Below are positions 16,445 to 26,286 of a DNA stretch of 64,000 nt, piece by piece. The notes beneath the pieces were generated by a model that saw nothing but the letters and a program-made list of their open reading frames with translations, was not told the origin of the DNA and ran no database searches. The position numbers and the translations under genes are program-made. Position 1 is the stretch's first letter. The number at the start of each line of letters is the position of its first letter. The DNA comes from Prauserella cavernicola (lineage in GTDB: Bacteria > Actinomycetota > Actinomycetes > Mycobacteriales > Pseudonocardiaceae): NCBI RefSeq assembly GCF_016595675.1, contig NZ_JAENJH010000002.1, positions 930,001-994,000 on the forward strand, given 5' to 3'.

Positions 16445-17368
16445 CTAGCGCCCCACCAGGGCCCTGGCGAAGAAGGCCAGGTTCGCGGGCCGCTCGCCGA
16501 GCCGCCGCACGAAGTACGGGTACCACTCGCCGCCGTAGGGCACGTAGACGCGCATGCGCAGGCCCCGTGCGGCGAGCCGCTGCTGCTCGTCGGCGCGGAT
16601 GCCGAACAGCATCTGGTGCTCGTACTCCGCGGCGGCGCGGCCGGAGCGGGCCGCCAGGTCCTGTGCGATCTCGATCAGCCGGGGGTCGTGGGTGGCGACC
16701 ATCGGGTAGCCCTGCCCGGCCATCAGGATTTTCAGGCAGCGCACGTAGGAGGCGTCGACCTCGGCCTTGTCGCGGTAGGCGACCGAGGCGGGCTCGTCGT
16801 AGGCCCCCTTGCACAGCCGCACGCGGGAGCCGGGGCCGGAGAGGTCGGCGCAGTCGCCCTCGGTGCGGTGCAGGTAGGCCTGTAGCACCGCGCCCACCCA
16901 CGGGAAGTCCACCCGCAGCTCCCGCACGATCGACAGGGTTGCGTCGACCGTGGTGTGGTCCTCCATGTCCACGGTCACCGTGGTGCCCGCGCTCGCCGCG
17001 GCCTCGCAGATCGCGCGGGCGTTCTCCAGCGCGATCTTGTCGCCGTCGCCGGGCAGCGACCTGCCCAGCGCCGACAACTTCAGCGACACCTCCGCCCGCG
17101 CCGCGAGCCCGCCGTCGGCCAGCGCGCCGAGCACCTTCCGGTACGCCTCGACCGTCGCGTCGGCGCTGGCCCGGTCCGTGGTGTCCTCGCCGAGGTGGTC
17201 GAGGGTCACCAGCCGGTCGCGGGTCAGCTCCCGCGTGGTGTCCAGTGCCTTGCCGAGCTGCTCGCCCGCGACGAAGCGGTCGACGATCGGCCTGGCGAGG
17301 GGCAGGTTCTCCACGAGCGAGCGGGCTCGAGGCGAACGGGACGCGGCGATGATGGCCGAGCGGAGCAT
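16445..17368 (-). CDS. pruB: Proline dehydrogenase
   Basis: 307 residues from ATG 17368, with AGGAGGT just upstream. The FAD barrel of PRODH is recognised from VSLKLSALG, VTVDMEDH, RLCKGAYDEP and the family signature YVPYGGEWYPYFVRRLGER, whose Tyr and Arg residues hold proline. It oxidises L-proline to pyrroline-5-carboxylate. It lies nine bases after the pyrroline-5-carboxylate dehydrogenase gene, so the two form an operon of separate enzymes, as in mycobacteria, not a PutA fusion. Confidence 0.96.
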   Translation of the reverse strand: MLRSAIIAASRSPRARSLVENLPLARPIVDRFVAGEQLGKALDTTRELTRDRLVTLDHLGEDTTDRASADATVEAYRKVLGALADGGLAARAEVSLKLSALGRSLPGDGDKIALENARAICEAAASAGTTVTVDMEDHTTVDATLSIVRELRVDFPWVGAVLQAYLHRTEGDCADLSGPGSRVRLCKGAYDEPASVAYRDKAEVDASYVRCLKILMAGQGYPMVATHDPRLIEIAQDLAARSGRAAAEYEHQMLFGIRADEQQRLAARGLRMRVYVPYGGEWYPYFVRRLGERPANLAFFARALVGR

Positions 17369-17377
17369 GACGACCTC

Positions 17378-19003
<1,626 letters not shown>

Positions 19004-19062
19004 GAGGGAAGTGTGGGTCCGGGACGGCGGCTACGGGATGTTCGAGCGGCTAACGTTGAACC

Positions 19063-20670
19063 ATGACGGTTGGCCGATCGAACAACGGGATCGGGTTGCG
19101 CAGCCTGCTGGTGGCGATCGGGCTGCCGCTGGTGGAGCTGCGCACGGACCACACCGACCCGGTGGTGCGCGGGGTGGCGATCCTGGATCCCGACGACGAG
19201 CCCGGCAGCTACCAGGGCGAGCTCGTACTGATCATCGGTGTGCGCGGGCGGGAGGCGGCGCGGTCCGTGCGGGCGGCCGCCCGCCGGGGCGCCTCGGCCG
19301 TCGCGGTCAAGGAGGCGCCCGACGAGCTGGCGGGCGTGGCGGCCGAGGCCGGGGTCGCGCTGCTCGGCGTCGCCGCGGCGGTGCGCTGGGACCAGCTGGA
19401 GACCGTGGTGCGCCAGGTGCTCGACAGCGCGACGCTCGCGGAGGGCTTCACCGACGAGCCGGGTGACCTGTTCTCGCTGGCGCAAACGCTTGCCACGCTC
19501 ACCGGGGGCAGCGTGAGCATCGAGGACGCGGGCAATCGCGTGCTCGCCTACTCGCGCTCGGACAGCGACGCCGCCGAGGTGGACGAGCTGCGCAGGCTCT
19601 CGATCCTCGGCTGGCAGGGCCCCGAGAGCTATCTGGCGCTACTGCGCGAGTGGGGCGTCTTCGAACGCCTGCGCGCGGGCGAGGAGGTGGTGCGCATCGA
19701 GCAGCATCCCGAGCTGGGTATCCGGCGCAGGCTCGCCGTCGGCATCAGGGCGGGCACCCACCACCTCGGCACCGTGTGGGTGCAGCAGGGCAGGGAGCCC
19801 TTCACCGACCGGGCGGAGAGCGCGCTGCTCGGCGGGGCGAGGCTCGCGGCGGTGCACCTGCTGCGCCAGCGCAGCGACCAGGGCCGCTCGCGCGAGGAGC
19901 TGGTGACCGGGCTGCTCACCGGGCACACCAGCCCCGACCTGGTCGCGGGGCAGCTCGGGCTCGACCCCGCCGCGCCCGCGGTGGTCGTGGCCTTCACCGC
20001 GCGCGAGTCGACGCCCGACGAGCCGGTGCGCGAACTGCGCCTCGCCGAGATGCTCACGATGGTCTCGGTGCACATGGCCTCGTTCCGCAGGGCCGCGCTG
20101 GTGGGCACCGACGGTTCGCGCGTCTACGCGGTGCTGCCCGAGGCTCGCCAGCTCACGGGCCTCGCCCCCGAGCTCGCCGACGTCGCCGAGGTGCTCACCA
20201 GGCGCACCGGCGTGCGGGTGCAGGCCGGGATCGGGTCGGCGGTCGCGTCGCTGCGCGAGGTCGGGGCGTCGCGGGCGGAGGCCGACCGGGTGCTCGACGC
20301 GATGGGCACGGCCCGCTCGGTCGCGAGCATCGCCGACCTGCGGGCCGAGGTGCTGCTCTCTCAGACCCTGTCGCTGCTGGAGGCCAACCCCGATCTGCGC
20401 GACCCCGCCGTCGGCGCGCTGAGCGCCCACGACGCCGAGCACGGCTCCGAGCTGGTGCCCACGCTGCTCGCCTGGCTCGACGCGATGGGTGACGTGCGTG
20501 CGGTCGCCTCCGCGCTGCACGTCCACCCCAACACGGTTCGCCACCGGGTGCGCAGAGCGAGCGAGGTCAGCGGCGTCGATCTAGCCGATCCGCGCGAGCG
20601 TCTCTCCTGCCATCTCCAGCTGTTGCTGGCGGTCACAACGGGGGTCACGTCCTCGGGGGTTCGTGGTTGA
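19063..20670 (+). CDS. PucR-family regulator, probable activator of proline catabolism
   Basis: 535 residues. An N-terminal PucR-type sensor domain with a GGDEF-like middle part is followed by a C-terminal helix-turn-helix (VRAVASALHVHPNTVRHRVRRASEVSGVDL). In mycobacteria a PucR-like protein divergent from the proline dehydrogenase operon (PruC) activates it. The same arrangement here suggests the same role; that is inference from position and family. Confidence 0.88.
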   Translation: MTVGRSNNGIGLRSLLVAIGLPLVELRTDHTDPVVRGVAILDPDDEPGSYQGELVLIIGVRGREAARSVRAAARRGASAVAVKEAPDELAGVAAEAGVALLGVAAAVRWDQLETVVRQVLDSATLAEGFTDEPGDLFSLAQTLATLTGGSVSIEDAGNRVLAYSRSDSDAAEVDELRRLSILGWQGPESYLALLREWGVFERLRAGEEVVRIEQHPELGIRRRLAVGIRAGTHHLGTVWVQQGREPFTDRAESALLGGARLAAVHLLRQRSDQGRSREELVTGLLTGHTSPDLVAGQLGLDPAAPAVVVAFTARESTPDEPVRELRLAEMLTMVSVHMASFRRAALVGTDGSRVYAVLPEARQLTGLAPELADVAEVLTRRTGVRVQAGIGSAVASLREVGASRAEADRVLDAMGTARSVASIADLRAEVLLSQTLSLLEANPDLRDPAVGALSAHDAEHGSELVPTLLAWLDAMGDVRAVASALHVHPNTVRHRVRRASEVSGVDLADPRERLSCHLQLLLAVTTGVTSSGVRG

Positions 20671-20703
20671 ATTTCGGCAGGCGGACTTGCAGAAGGGGTG
20701 GAC

Positions 20704-21060
20704 GTGGCGAGGCTCGGAGAACTGGAGCGCGCGGTGATGGAGGTGCTCTGGGCGCGACCGGAGCCGGCCAGCGTCCGTGCGGTGCACGCGGCGCTCGCCG
20801 ATCGAGGTCTCGCCTACACGACCGTGATGACGGTGCTGACGCGGCTGGCCGCCAAGAACGTGGTGCGTCGCGAGCGCGAGGGCAGGGCATGGCTCTACGC
20901 TCCCGCCGCCACGCGTGAGGAGTACGTGGCCGAGCTGATGCTGGAGGCGCTCGAGCTGACCGGCGACCGTGGCTCGGCTCTGGTCCGGTTCGCGCAGTCG
21001 GTGACCAGCGACGAGGCGGACGCTCTGCGGCAGGCGCTGGAACGGGGCGAGAAGACGTGA
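20704..21060 (+). CDS. BlaI/MecI-family repressor
   Basis: 118 residues from GTG 20704, chosen because AGAAGGGG ends about six bases upstream; a GTG at 20698 touches that site. The winged helix LGELERAVMEVLWARPEPASVRAV and the segment YTTVMTVLTRLAAKNVVRRERE are typical. Family members bind TACA-n-TGTA-type operators as dimers and are inactivated by proteolysis after a membrane sensor fires. The next gene is the matching M56 peptidase. A near-perfect operator lies 1 kb downstream before a membrane protein gene. Confidence 0.94.
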   Translation: MARLGELERAVMEVLWARPEPASVRAVHAALADRGLAYTTVMTVLTRLAAKNVVRREREGRAWLYAPAATREEYVAELMLEALELTGDRGSALVRFAQSVTSDEADALRQALERGEKT

Positions 21061-21944
21061 TCCTCGTGGGGCACCAGCTCGCGGCAGCGACGGTGGCGGT
21101 GCTCGTGGCGGTCTGGCTGCTGCGCAGCCGCTGGACGCACACGCACCCGAGAGCGGCACTGATCCTCTGGCAGATCAGCATGCTCACGCTGGTCGTCTCG
21201 GCGATCGGTGCCCTGCTCGGCTTCGGGCTCGCGCCCTACCGGCGCGGCCTGCTGCCCGCCCTGCTCGATCTGCCGCCGGTGTTCCACGAACTCGACATCT
21301 GGCACGCGGCCGCGGTGCTGGCCGGACTCGCACTCGCGGGCTGGCTGGTCGTGAACCAGCTGCTGTGCCTGCGCAGCACCGCCCGCGCACGGGCGCGGCA
21401 CCGGCTGCTGCTCCAGCTCGTCGCGCGGCACGACACTGACGCGCTCGTGGTGGACCACCCCGTCGCGGTCGCGTACTGCCTGCCGGGACGCACCCCGAGG
21501 ATCGTGGTGAGCCAGGGCGCTCGCCGCCTGCTCACCGACGCGGAGCTGGACGCCGTGCTCGCCCACGAGCGCGCGCACGCGAGCGAGCGGCACCACCTCG
21601 TGGTGGCGCCGTTCCAGGCGTTGCGCAGGCTGCTGCCGAGCAGCGGGTTGCTCACGCGCGTGTGCGCGACGATCGAGCTGCTGGTGGAGATGTGCGCCGA
21701 CGACAAGGCCGTCCGCCAGCACGGCAGGGAGACGCTGGCGAGCGCTCTCGAACGCTTCCACGCCAACGGAACGGGCGGTACGCCTGCGGGTGCGCTCGCG
21801 GTGGCCGACACCCCGGTGCAGGCGCGGATCCGCCGCCTGCGCGACCCCGACCGCTTCGCCTTCCCCCTGGCGTGGCCCGTTGCGTGCCTGCTGGTCCTGA
21901 CGGCCCTGAGCACCTCGGCGGCACTCTTCGCGGTCCCGCTCTAG
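21057..21944 (+). CDS. M56-family membrane metallopeptidase (BlaR1-like, no sensor domain)
   Basis: 295 residues from GTG 21057, overlapping the repressor stop. The zinc motif is H170-E-R-A-H174, flanked by several membrane helices, two near the N-terminus and one at the C-terminus. It lacks the extracellular penicillin-binding domain of true BlaR1. It probably cleaves the BlaI-type repressor in response to an unknown signal. The pair form a self-contained switch. Confidence 0.9.
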   Translation: MILVGHQLAAATVAVLVAVWLLRSRWTHTHPRAALILWQISMLTLVVSAIGALLGFGLAPYRRGLLPALLDLPPVFHELDIWHAAAVLAGLALAGWLVVNQLLCLRSTARARARHRLLLQLVARHDTDALVVDHPVAVAYCLPGRTPRIVVSQGARRLLTDAELDAVLAHERAHASERHHLVVAPFQALRRLLPSSGLLTRVCATIELLVEMCADDKAVRQHGRETLASALERFHANGTGGTPAGALAVADTPVQARIRRLRDPDRFAFPLAWPVACLLVLTALSTSAALFAVPL

Positions 21945-21956
21945 CGGCCAGCCAAT

Positions 21957-22011
21957 TGCGGTGAAGGGCACCTTTACTGCATTGAACGCAGTAAAGGTGC
22001 CCTTCACCGCA
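21957..22011. repeat. 55-bp intergenic palindrome, copy 2
   Basis: Arms of 24 bases pair perfectly around a seven-base centre (ATTGAAC). It is identical to copy 3 at 57287 and differs from copy 1 at 9204 only in the inner arm bases. It follows the M56 gene by 12 bases. Copies 1 and 2 also share CTAGCGGCCA just upstream, including the stop codon of the preceding gene. Confidence 0.93.
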
Positions 22012-22016
22012 GTAGC

Positions 22017-22033
22017 TACTACAAGGTGTAGTA
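22017..22033. promoter_or_regulatory. BlaI-type operator
   Basis: TACTACA-AGG-TGTAGTA is a perfect seven-base inverted repeat ending 10 bases before the ATG at 22044. Its TACA/TGTA halves match what BlaI/MecI/CopY repressors bind. The nearby BlaI-type gene is the obvious regulator. Confidence 0.72.
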
Positions 22034-22043
22034 AAGTTCCGAC

Positions 22044-22391
22044 ATGGAAATCGTCTACGACGCGTTGGTCGTGCTGCACCTGCTCGGTATGGCCGGAATC
22101 GTCAGTGGCGTGGTCGCGCGCAGCGTCGCACCGGCCGGACCAGCTCCCGCGATCACGATGTACAGCGCGGGAACCCAGGTCCTCACCGGAGTCGCTCTCG
22201 TCGGCATCGCCTCTGCGGGCCTGGTCGCCGCGGAACCCGACAACACCAAGGTCGCCGTCAAGCTCGCCATCGCGGTGGTCGTGCTCGTGCTGGCCCACAT
22301 CCTGTGGCGCCGCCCCGAGTCCGGCAAGGGCGTCTTCTACGGCCTGGCGGGCTTCACGCTCGCCAACGTCGTCATCGCGGTGTTCTGGTAG
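22044..22391 (+). CDS. Small integral membrane protein
   Basis: 115 residues, four predicted membrane helices (about 5-25, 38-58, 69-88 and 96-113) with short loops. I do not recognise a defined family; similar unnamed proteins exist in actinobacteria. The BlaI-type operator immediately upstream makes it a likely target of the repressor at 20704. Its last 20 bases overlap the end of the convergent gene. Confidence 0.8.
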   Translation: MEIVYDALVVLHLLGMAGIVSGVVARSVAPAGPAPAITMYSAGTQVLTGVALVGIASAGLVAAEPDNTKVAVKLAIAVVVLVLAHILWRRPESGKGVFYGLAGFTLANVVIAVFW

Positions 22392-22803
22392 GCGCCGTGC
22401 GTCGCAGCCAGAGCAGCCCGATGACGGGCAGCACCAGCGGAATGAACAGGTAGCCCATCCCGAAGTTCGACCACACGGCGGCGTCAGGGAACGCCGCCTG
22501 GTCGAACACACTCAGCAGTCCCACCACGAGCACGCCCGCCAGCTCCACCGAGCAGGCGGCGAGCGCGACGCGCCACCACGTCCTGCCGGTGCGCGCGAGC
22601 GCGAACGTCGCGAGCAGGTACACCAGCGCGGCGAACGCGGAGAGTAGGTAGGGCACCGGGGCCTCGTCGAACCGCGTGGCGATCTGCACCGCCGCGCGGG
22701 AGGTCGCGGCCACGGCGAAGATCGCGTACACCGCCACCAGGATGCGGCCGGGTCCACTCGCCGTGGCCGGCCGTTCCGCCGCTGGTTCAGGCACTCGCGC
22801 CAC
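22372..22803 (-). CDS. Integral membrane protein, second gene of a two-gene unit
   Basis: 143 residues from GTG 22803; a second GTG at 22794 is possible. There are four hydrophobic segments and a basic C-terminus (WLRRTAPTRTPR). It overlaps the end of the upstream gene by 17 bases, so the two are co-translated. Function unknown. It may belong to the same BlaI-controlled group as its neighbours. Confidence 0.78.
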   Translation of the reverse strand: MARVPEPAAERPATASGPGRILVAVYAIFAVAATSRAAVQIATRFDEAPVPYLLSAFAALVYLLATFALARTGRTWWRVALAACSVELAGVLVVGLLSVFDQAAFPDAAVWSNFGMGYLFIPLVLPVIGLLWLRRTAPTRTPR

Positions 22804-23152
22804 CCCAGACCTCCGACAGTCGCAGGATCAGCACCGGCACGGTCACGCAGGTGATGCCGAGGATCACCGTGCTGGAGCGGGTGCGCTCGGCCAGCGCCCA
22901 CGCCGCGCCGAGCGGCAGGATCAGTAGCGAGCCGACCAGGTAGGCGATGAAGGTGACCATGCTGCCCGGCCGGTCGCCGCCGATCAGCAGCACCACCGCG
23001 ATCACCACCTGCACCAGCAGCAGGGCCTCCAGCGCGACGAGCCCGATCAGCAGCGGTTTGCCGGGCTCGCGGTTGCGCGCCGCCGACACGAACGCCCATG
23101 CCGCGACGGCCAGCGAGCACAGCGCCACCGCGACCGAATACCCAGTGATCAC
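22787..23152 (-). CDS. Integral membrane protein, first gene of a two-gene unit
   Basis: 121 residues from GTG 23152, with GGAGG five bases upstream. Four membrane helices cover most of the protein. No catalytic motif is visible and I cannot name the family. A TACTAC/GTAG-type imperfect inverted repeat lies just upstream, so repression by the BlaI-type protein is plausible. Confidence 0.8.
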   Translation of the reverse strand: MITGYSVAVALCSLAVAAWAFVSAARNREPGKPLLIGLVALEALLLVQVVIAVVLLIGGDRPGSMVTFIAYLVGSLLILPLGAAWALAERTRSSTVILGITCVTVPVLILRLSEVWGGASA

Positions 23153-23172
23153 CGGTCCTCCAGCACCCCTAG

Positions 23173-23191
23173 TACTACTAGCCGTAGCGTA
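23173..23191. promoter_or_regulatory. Imperfect BlaI-like operator
   Basis: TACTAC-TAGCC-GTAGcGTA is an imperfect inverted repeat with one extra base in the right half. It lies 20 bases upstream of the start of the minus-strand membrane gene pair. It resembles the perfect site at 22017 but is weaker evidence. Confidence 0.45.
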
Positions 23192-23224
23192 CGGGGCCCG
23201 TGGGTGACCGTCGCGGGCGGTCCG

Positions 23225-23650
23225 TTAGTCCTTTATGGACTCGATCTGAAGGCGCTCCAGCGCGGCCCTCAGGTCTTCGGTGATCGGTTCGGGGCGGCGC
23301 GAGTGCCTGTCCACGAACACGTGCACGAAGTGTCCCTCGGCCAGTAGTTCGGAGCGGTCCTCGCGGTGGATGCCGAGTTCGTACCGCACGCTCGACGTGC
23401 CCAGCCTGCCCACTCGCAGACCGATCGCGAGCTTCTCGGGAAATTCAGCGGCGGCCCGGTAATTGCAGTGTGATTCGACACAAAGGCCGATCATCGGACC
23501 CTGGTGAATATCCAGTCCACCCTCTGAGATCAACCAACGGTTGACCGTCGTGTCCATGAACTCGTAGTAGACGACGTTGTTGACATGCCCGTACACGTCG
23601 TTGTCCCGCCATCTGGTCGCGATCAGTTCCCAATGCGCAAAGGTCACCAC
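23225..23650 (-). CDS. Acyl-CoA thioesterase (4HBT hotdog fold)
   Basis: 141 residues. The hotdog active segment WRDNDVYGHVNNVVYYEFMD is present, with the Asp, His and Asn used by 4-hydroxybenzoyl-CoA thioesterase-type enzymes. It would release a fatty or aromatic acid from CoA. It is divergent from a fatty-acid desaturase across 168 bases, which suggests a role in lipid turnover. Substrate not known. Confidence 0.88.
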   Translation of the reverse strand: MVTFAHWELIATRWRDNDVYGHVNNVVYYEFMDTTVNRWLISEGGLDIHQGPMIGLCVESHCNYRAAAEFPEKLAIGLRVGRLGTSSVRYELGIHREDRSELLAEGHFVHVFVDRHSRRPEPITEDLRAALERLQIESIKD

Positions 23651-23670
23651 GGCAATCTAGTCGGCGGCTG

Positions 23671-23697
23671 GATTCTGTGGCTTCTCACAGCAGAATC
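23671..23697. promoter_or_regulatory. Inverted repeat between thioesterase and desaturase genes
   Basis: GATTCTGTG and CACAGCAGAATC face each other across GCTTCT, an imperfect palindrome with a short bulge. It lies in the divergent promoter region, about 20 bases from the thioesterase start. It could be an operator for a lipid-responsive regulator. Confidence 0.45.
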
Positions 23698-23818
23698 GGG
23701 TAGCGTCCGAAGCCAGACATCGCGAGCGTACGGGTCAGTGTGAATTCGGCGTTTGCTCTAATTCGGCAATTTTTCTTGCCCGTCCGAGATCCTTTCGATC
23801 CGACCACGCGAGGTGTTG

Positions 23819-24772
23819 ATGAGCACGTCACCGAGCCCTGCCGCCACGCCGAAGGAGCGCAGGCCGAAACCGATCGTCTCCGGACGCAAGTCGATGCCGG
23901 AGCACATCACCGTCAAGGTCTTCGTGCTGGCCCCGATCGTCGCTCTGGCGATCGCCGTTCCCTTCGCGTGGGGCTGGGGACTGACCTGGGTCGACGTCGG
24001 TCTCGCCGCGCTCTTCTTCGTGGTCAGCGGACTCGGCGTCACCGTCGGCTACCACCGCTACTTCACGCACGGCTCGTTCAAGGCGGGCAGGCCGCTGCGG
24101 GTCGCGCTGGCCGTCGCGGGCAGCCTCTCCGCGCAGGGCCAGGTGATCCAGTGGGTCGCCGACCACCGCAGGCACCACGCGTTCTCCGACCGGGCAGGCG
24201 ACCCGCATTCGCCGTGGCTGTTCGGCACCGGGCCGAAGGCACTGGCCAAGGGCTTCTGGCACGCGCACATGGGCTGGCTCTTCGAGCGCGACATCACCAA
24301 CGCGGAGCGGTTCGCCCCCGACCTGCTCGCCGACCGCGACATCCGGCGCGTCGACGCGCTGTTCCCGCTGTGGGTGGGCCTGAGCCTGCTGCTGCCCGGC
24401 GTGCTCGGCGGGCTCATCACGTGGTCGTTCTGGGGCGGCGTCACGGCGTTCTTCTGGGCCGGTTTCGTGCGCATCGGCGTGCTGCACCACGTGACGTGGT
24501 CGGTGAACTCGATCTGCCACATGATCGGCGACCGCCCGTTCACCAGCAGGGACAAGGCGGCCAACTTCTGGCCGCTGGCGATCTTCTCCTTCGGCGAGGC
24601 GTGGCACAACCTGCACCACGCCGACCCGACGTGCGCCCGGCACGGCGTGTTGCGCGGCCAGATCGACATCTCGGCGCGGCTGATCTGGATGTTCGAGAAG
24701 CTCGGCTGGGCCCGCGACGTGCGCTGGCCGACCACGGCACGCCTCGACCGGCTGGCCACGGCCAAGTCCTGA
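23819..24772 (+). CDS. Membrane fatty acyl-CoA desaturase
   Basis: 317 residues from ATG 23819, with GAGG just upstream. The three His boxes of the delta-9 desaturase family are present: GYHRYFTHGS, DHRRHHAFSD and WHNLHHADP. Four membrane helices flank them. It puts a double bond into saturated acyl chains with a di-iron centre and needs an electron donor not encoded here. An imperfect palindrome upstream may regulate it together with the divergent thioesterase. Confidence 0.94.
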   Translation: MSTSPSPAATPKERRPKPIVSGRKSMPEHITVKVFVLAPIVALAIAVPFAWGWGLTWVDVGLAALFFVVSGLGVTVGYHRYFTHGSFKAGRPLRVALAVAGSLSAQGQVIQWVADHRRHHAFSDRAGDPHSPWLFGTGPKALAKGFWHAHMGWLFERDITNAERFAPDLLADRDIRRVDALFPLWVGLSLLLPGVLGGLITWSFWGGVTAFFWAGFVRIGVLHHVTWSVNSICHMIGDRPFTSRDKAANFWPLAIFSFGEAWHNLHHADPTCARHGVLRGQIDISARLIWMFEKLGWARDVRWPTTARLDRLATAKS

Positions 24773-24830
24773 GCCTCGCGGGCGGTGACTCCGCCCACAC
24801 GGAGCCGCTGTCCGAAGTGGAGCGGTCAGA

Positions 24831-24862
24831 AACCCTCGGCAGCCGGTCGGCCGCTGAGGGTT
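24831..24862 (+). terminator. Hairpin after the desaturase gene
   Basis: AACCCTC at 24831-24837 pairs with GAGGGTT at 24856-24862, with further inner pairing of AGCC/GGCC. It is 58 bases after the desaturase stop and is followed by CCTTCC. Only moderately convincing. Confidence 0.4.
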
Positions 24863-24890
24863 CCTTCCGAACGGCAGGCTTGCGACACTC

Positions 24891-26165
24891 GTGGGCGTGC
24901 GCCAGGAGCACCTCGAGGCAGCGGTGCCCGTCGGGACGGACCCCCGGCGGTACGCGCGCGTGCTCGCTCGGATGCACGAGGCCGCGCTGTCCGGCACCAG
25001 TCCGCCCGCGCAGCCACGGGCCGTCATCGGCGCGTCGTGGCAGCGCATGCGCAGGCTCGGCCTTGATCCCGACCACGGCCGCGACGGCAGCCCGCTGTCC
25101 GCGGCCGAGCTGGAGGCCAGGCGCAGGGCCAGCCGGCTGGCCGAGGCGCTGCCGATCCTGCGCGGCGGGCTCATGAGCGTCGCCGAGGAGGCGGCGCACA
25201 TCATGGTGGTGGTCGACGCCGACGCGTGCGTGCTGTGGCGCGACGGCAGCAACCCCGTGCGTCATCGCGCCGACCGGCTCGGCTTCACCGAGGGCGTCTC
25301 GTGGGACGAGCGGCACGTGGGCACCAACGCCATCGGCACCGCTCTGATCGCGCGCAGGCCCATGCAGGTGTACTCCGCGGAGCACTACGTGCGCAGCCAC
25401 CACGCGTGGACGTGCGCGGCGGCCCCGCTGCACGATCCCCGCGACGGCAGCCTGCTCGGGGTCGTCGACCTCTCCGGGCCGGCCGCGACGGTGCACGCCA
25501 CCACCCTCGCGCTGGTCGACACCGTCGCGAGGCTCGCCGAGTCGCAGCTGCGCAACGCCCACCTCGCCGAACTGGAGCGCCTGCGGGCCGCCGCGTTGCC
25601 GGTGCTGGCCAAGGTGGGTGAGCGCGCGCTGGTCACCGACGAGCACGGCTGGGTAGCCGCCGTGTCGGGCGTCGAACCTCTCGACCGCGTCGCGTTGCCG
25701 CGCGGCTGCGCGCCCGGCGAGGTGTGGTTGCCCGCATTGGGCGGCTGCCGGGTGGAACCCGTTCCAGGTGGCTGGCTGGTGCGCCTGTCCGGCGACTCGG
25801 TTCAGGAACCGACCAGGGCCGTACTGGACGTGCGCTCGCCGAGGAACTGCACGCTCACCGTCACCGCGCACAGCGGCACGTGGTCGTATCCGCTCAGCCC
25901 CCGCCACGCGGAGATGCTGTTCGTGCTGGCCACCCACCGCGACGGCCGGTCGGCGGCAGGGCTCGCGCTGGACCTGTTCGGCGACGCCGAACGCACCGTG
26001 ACGGTCAGGGCCGAGATGTCGCGTCTGCGCAGGCGACTCGGCGCGATCCTCGCGCCGAGGCCCTACCGTTTCGCCGACGACATCGAGGTGGTGCTCGAAC
26101 GACCGGAGGCGCCGGAGCTCGTGCTGCCGCACTCCACGGCGCCCGCGTTGAGGGCACCGCGCTAG
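24891..26165 (+). CDS. GAF-domain transcriptional regulator with C-terminal winged helix
   Basis: 424 residues from GTG 24891 (GTG 24897 also possible; neither has a clear ribosome site). A GAF sensor part spans about residues 90-215 (HVGTNAIGTALI, VYSAEHYVRSHHAWTCAAAP). The C-terminus (LSPRHAEMLFVLATHRDGRSAAGLALDLFG, then AEMSRLRRRLG) looks like a winged DNA-binding domain. The N-terminal half resembles AcoR-type activators, but the AAA+ domain is absent. The target is probably close by, but I see no operator. Confidence 0.8.
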   Translation: MGVRQEHLEAAVPVGTDPRRYARVLARMHEAALSGTSPPAQPRAVIGASWQRMRRLGLDPDHGRDGSPLSAAELEARRRASRLAEALPILRGGLMSVAEEAAHIMVVVDADACVLWRDGSNPVRHRADRLGFTEGVSWDERHVGTNAIGTALIARRPMQVYSAEHYVRSHHAWTCAAAPLHDPRDGSLLGVVDLSGPAATVHATTLALVDTVARLAESQLRNAHLAELERLRAAALPVLAKVGERALVTDEHGWVAAVSGVEPLDRVALPRGCAPGEVWLPALGGCRVEPVPGGWLVRLSGDSVQEPTRAVLDVRSPRNCTLTVTAHSGTWSYPLSPRHAEMLFVLATHRDGRSAAGLALDLFGDAERTVTVRAEMSRLRRRLGAILAPRPYRFADDIEVVLERPEAPELVLPHSTAPALRAPR

Positions 26166-26286
26166 CCGGTACCGCCCGCCTGGTTACGGCAGCGGCACGA
26201 TCTTGGTCCGTTCGTGGACACCGTGCTTGCCGTTACCCGCATTCGGCTACGGTCATGCGGGTGCTGGAACTGGGTGGAGGAACGCG

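Noticed and set aside
21957-22011. The 55-bp palindromes as insertion-sequence ends
   Set aside because: No transposase lies between or beside copies, and each copy is a whole palindrome rather than one end of an element.
22372-22391. Overlap of two convergent genes as an annotation error
   Set aside because: Both frames encode clean membrane helices up to their stops, so a 20-base tail overlap is accepted.
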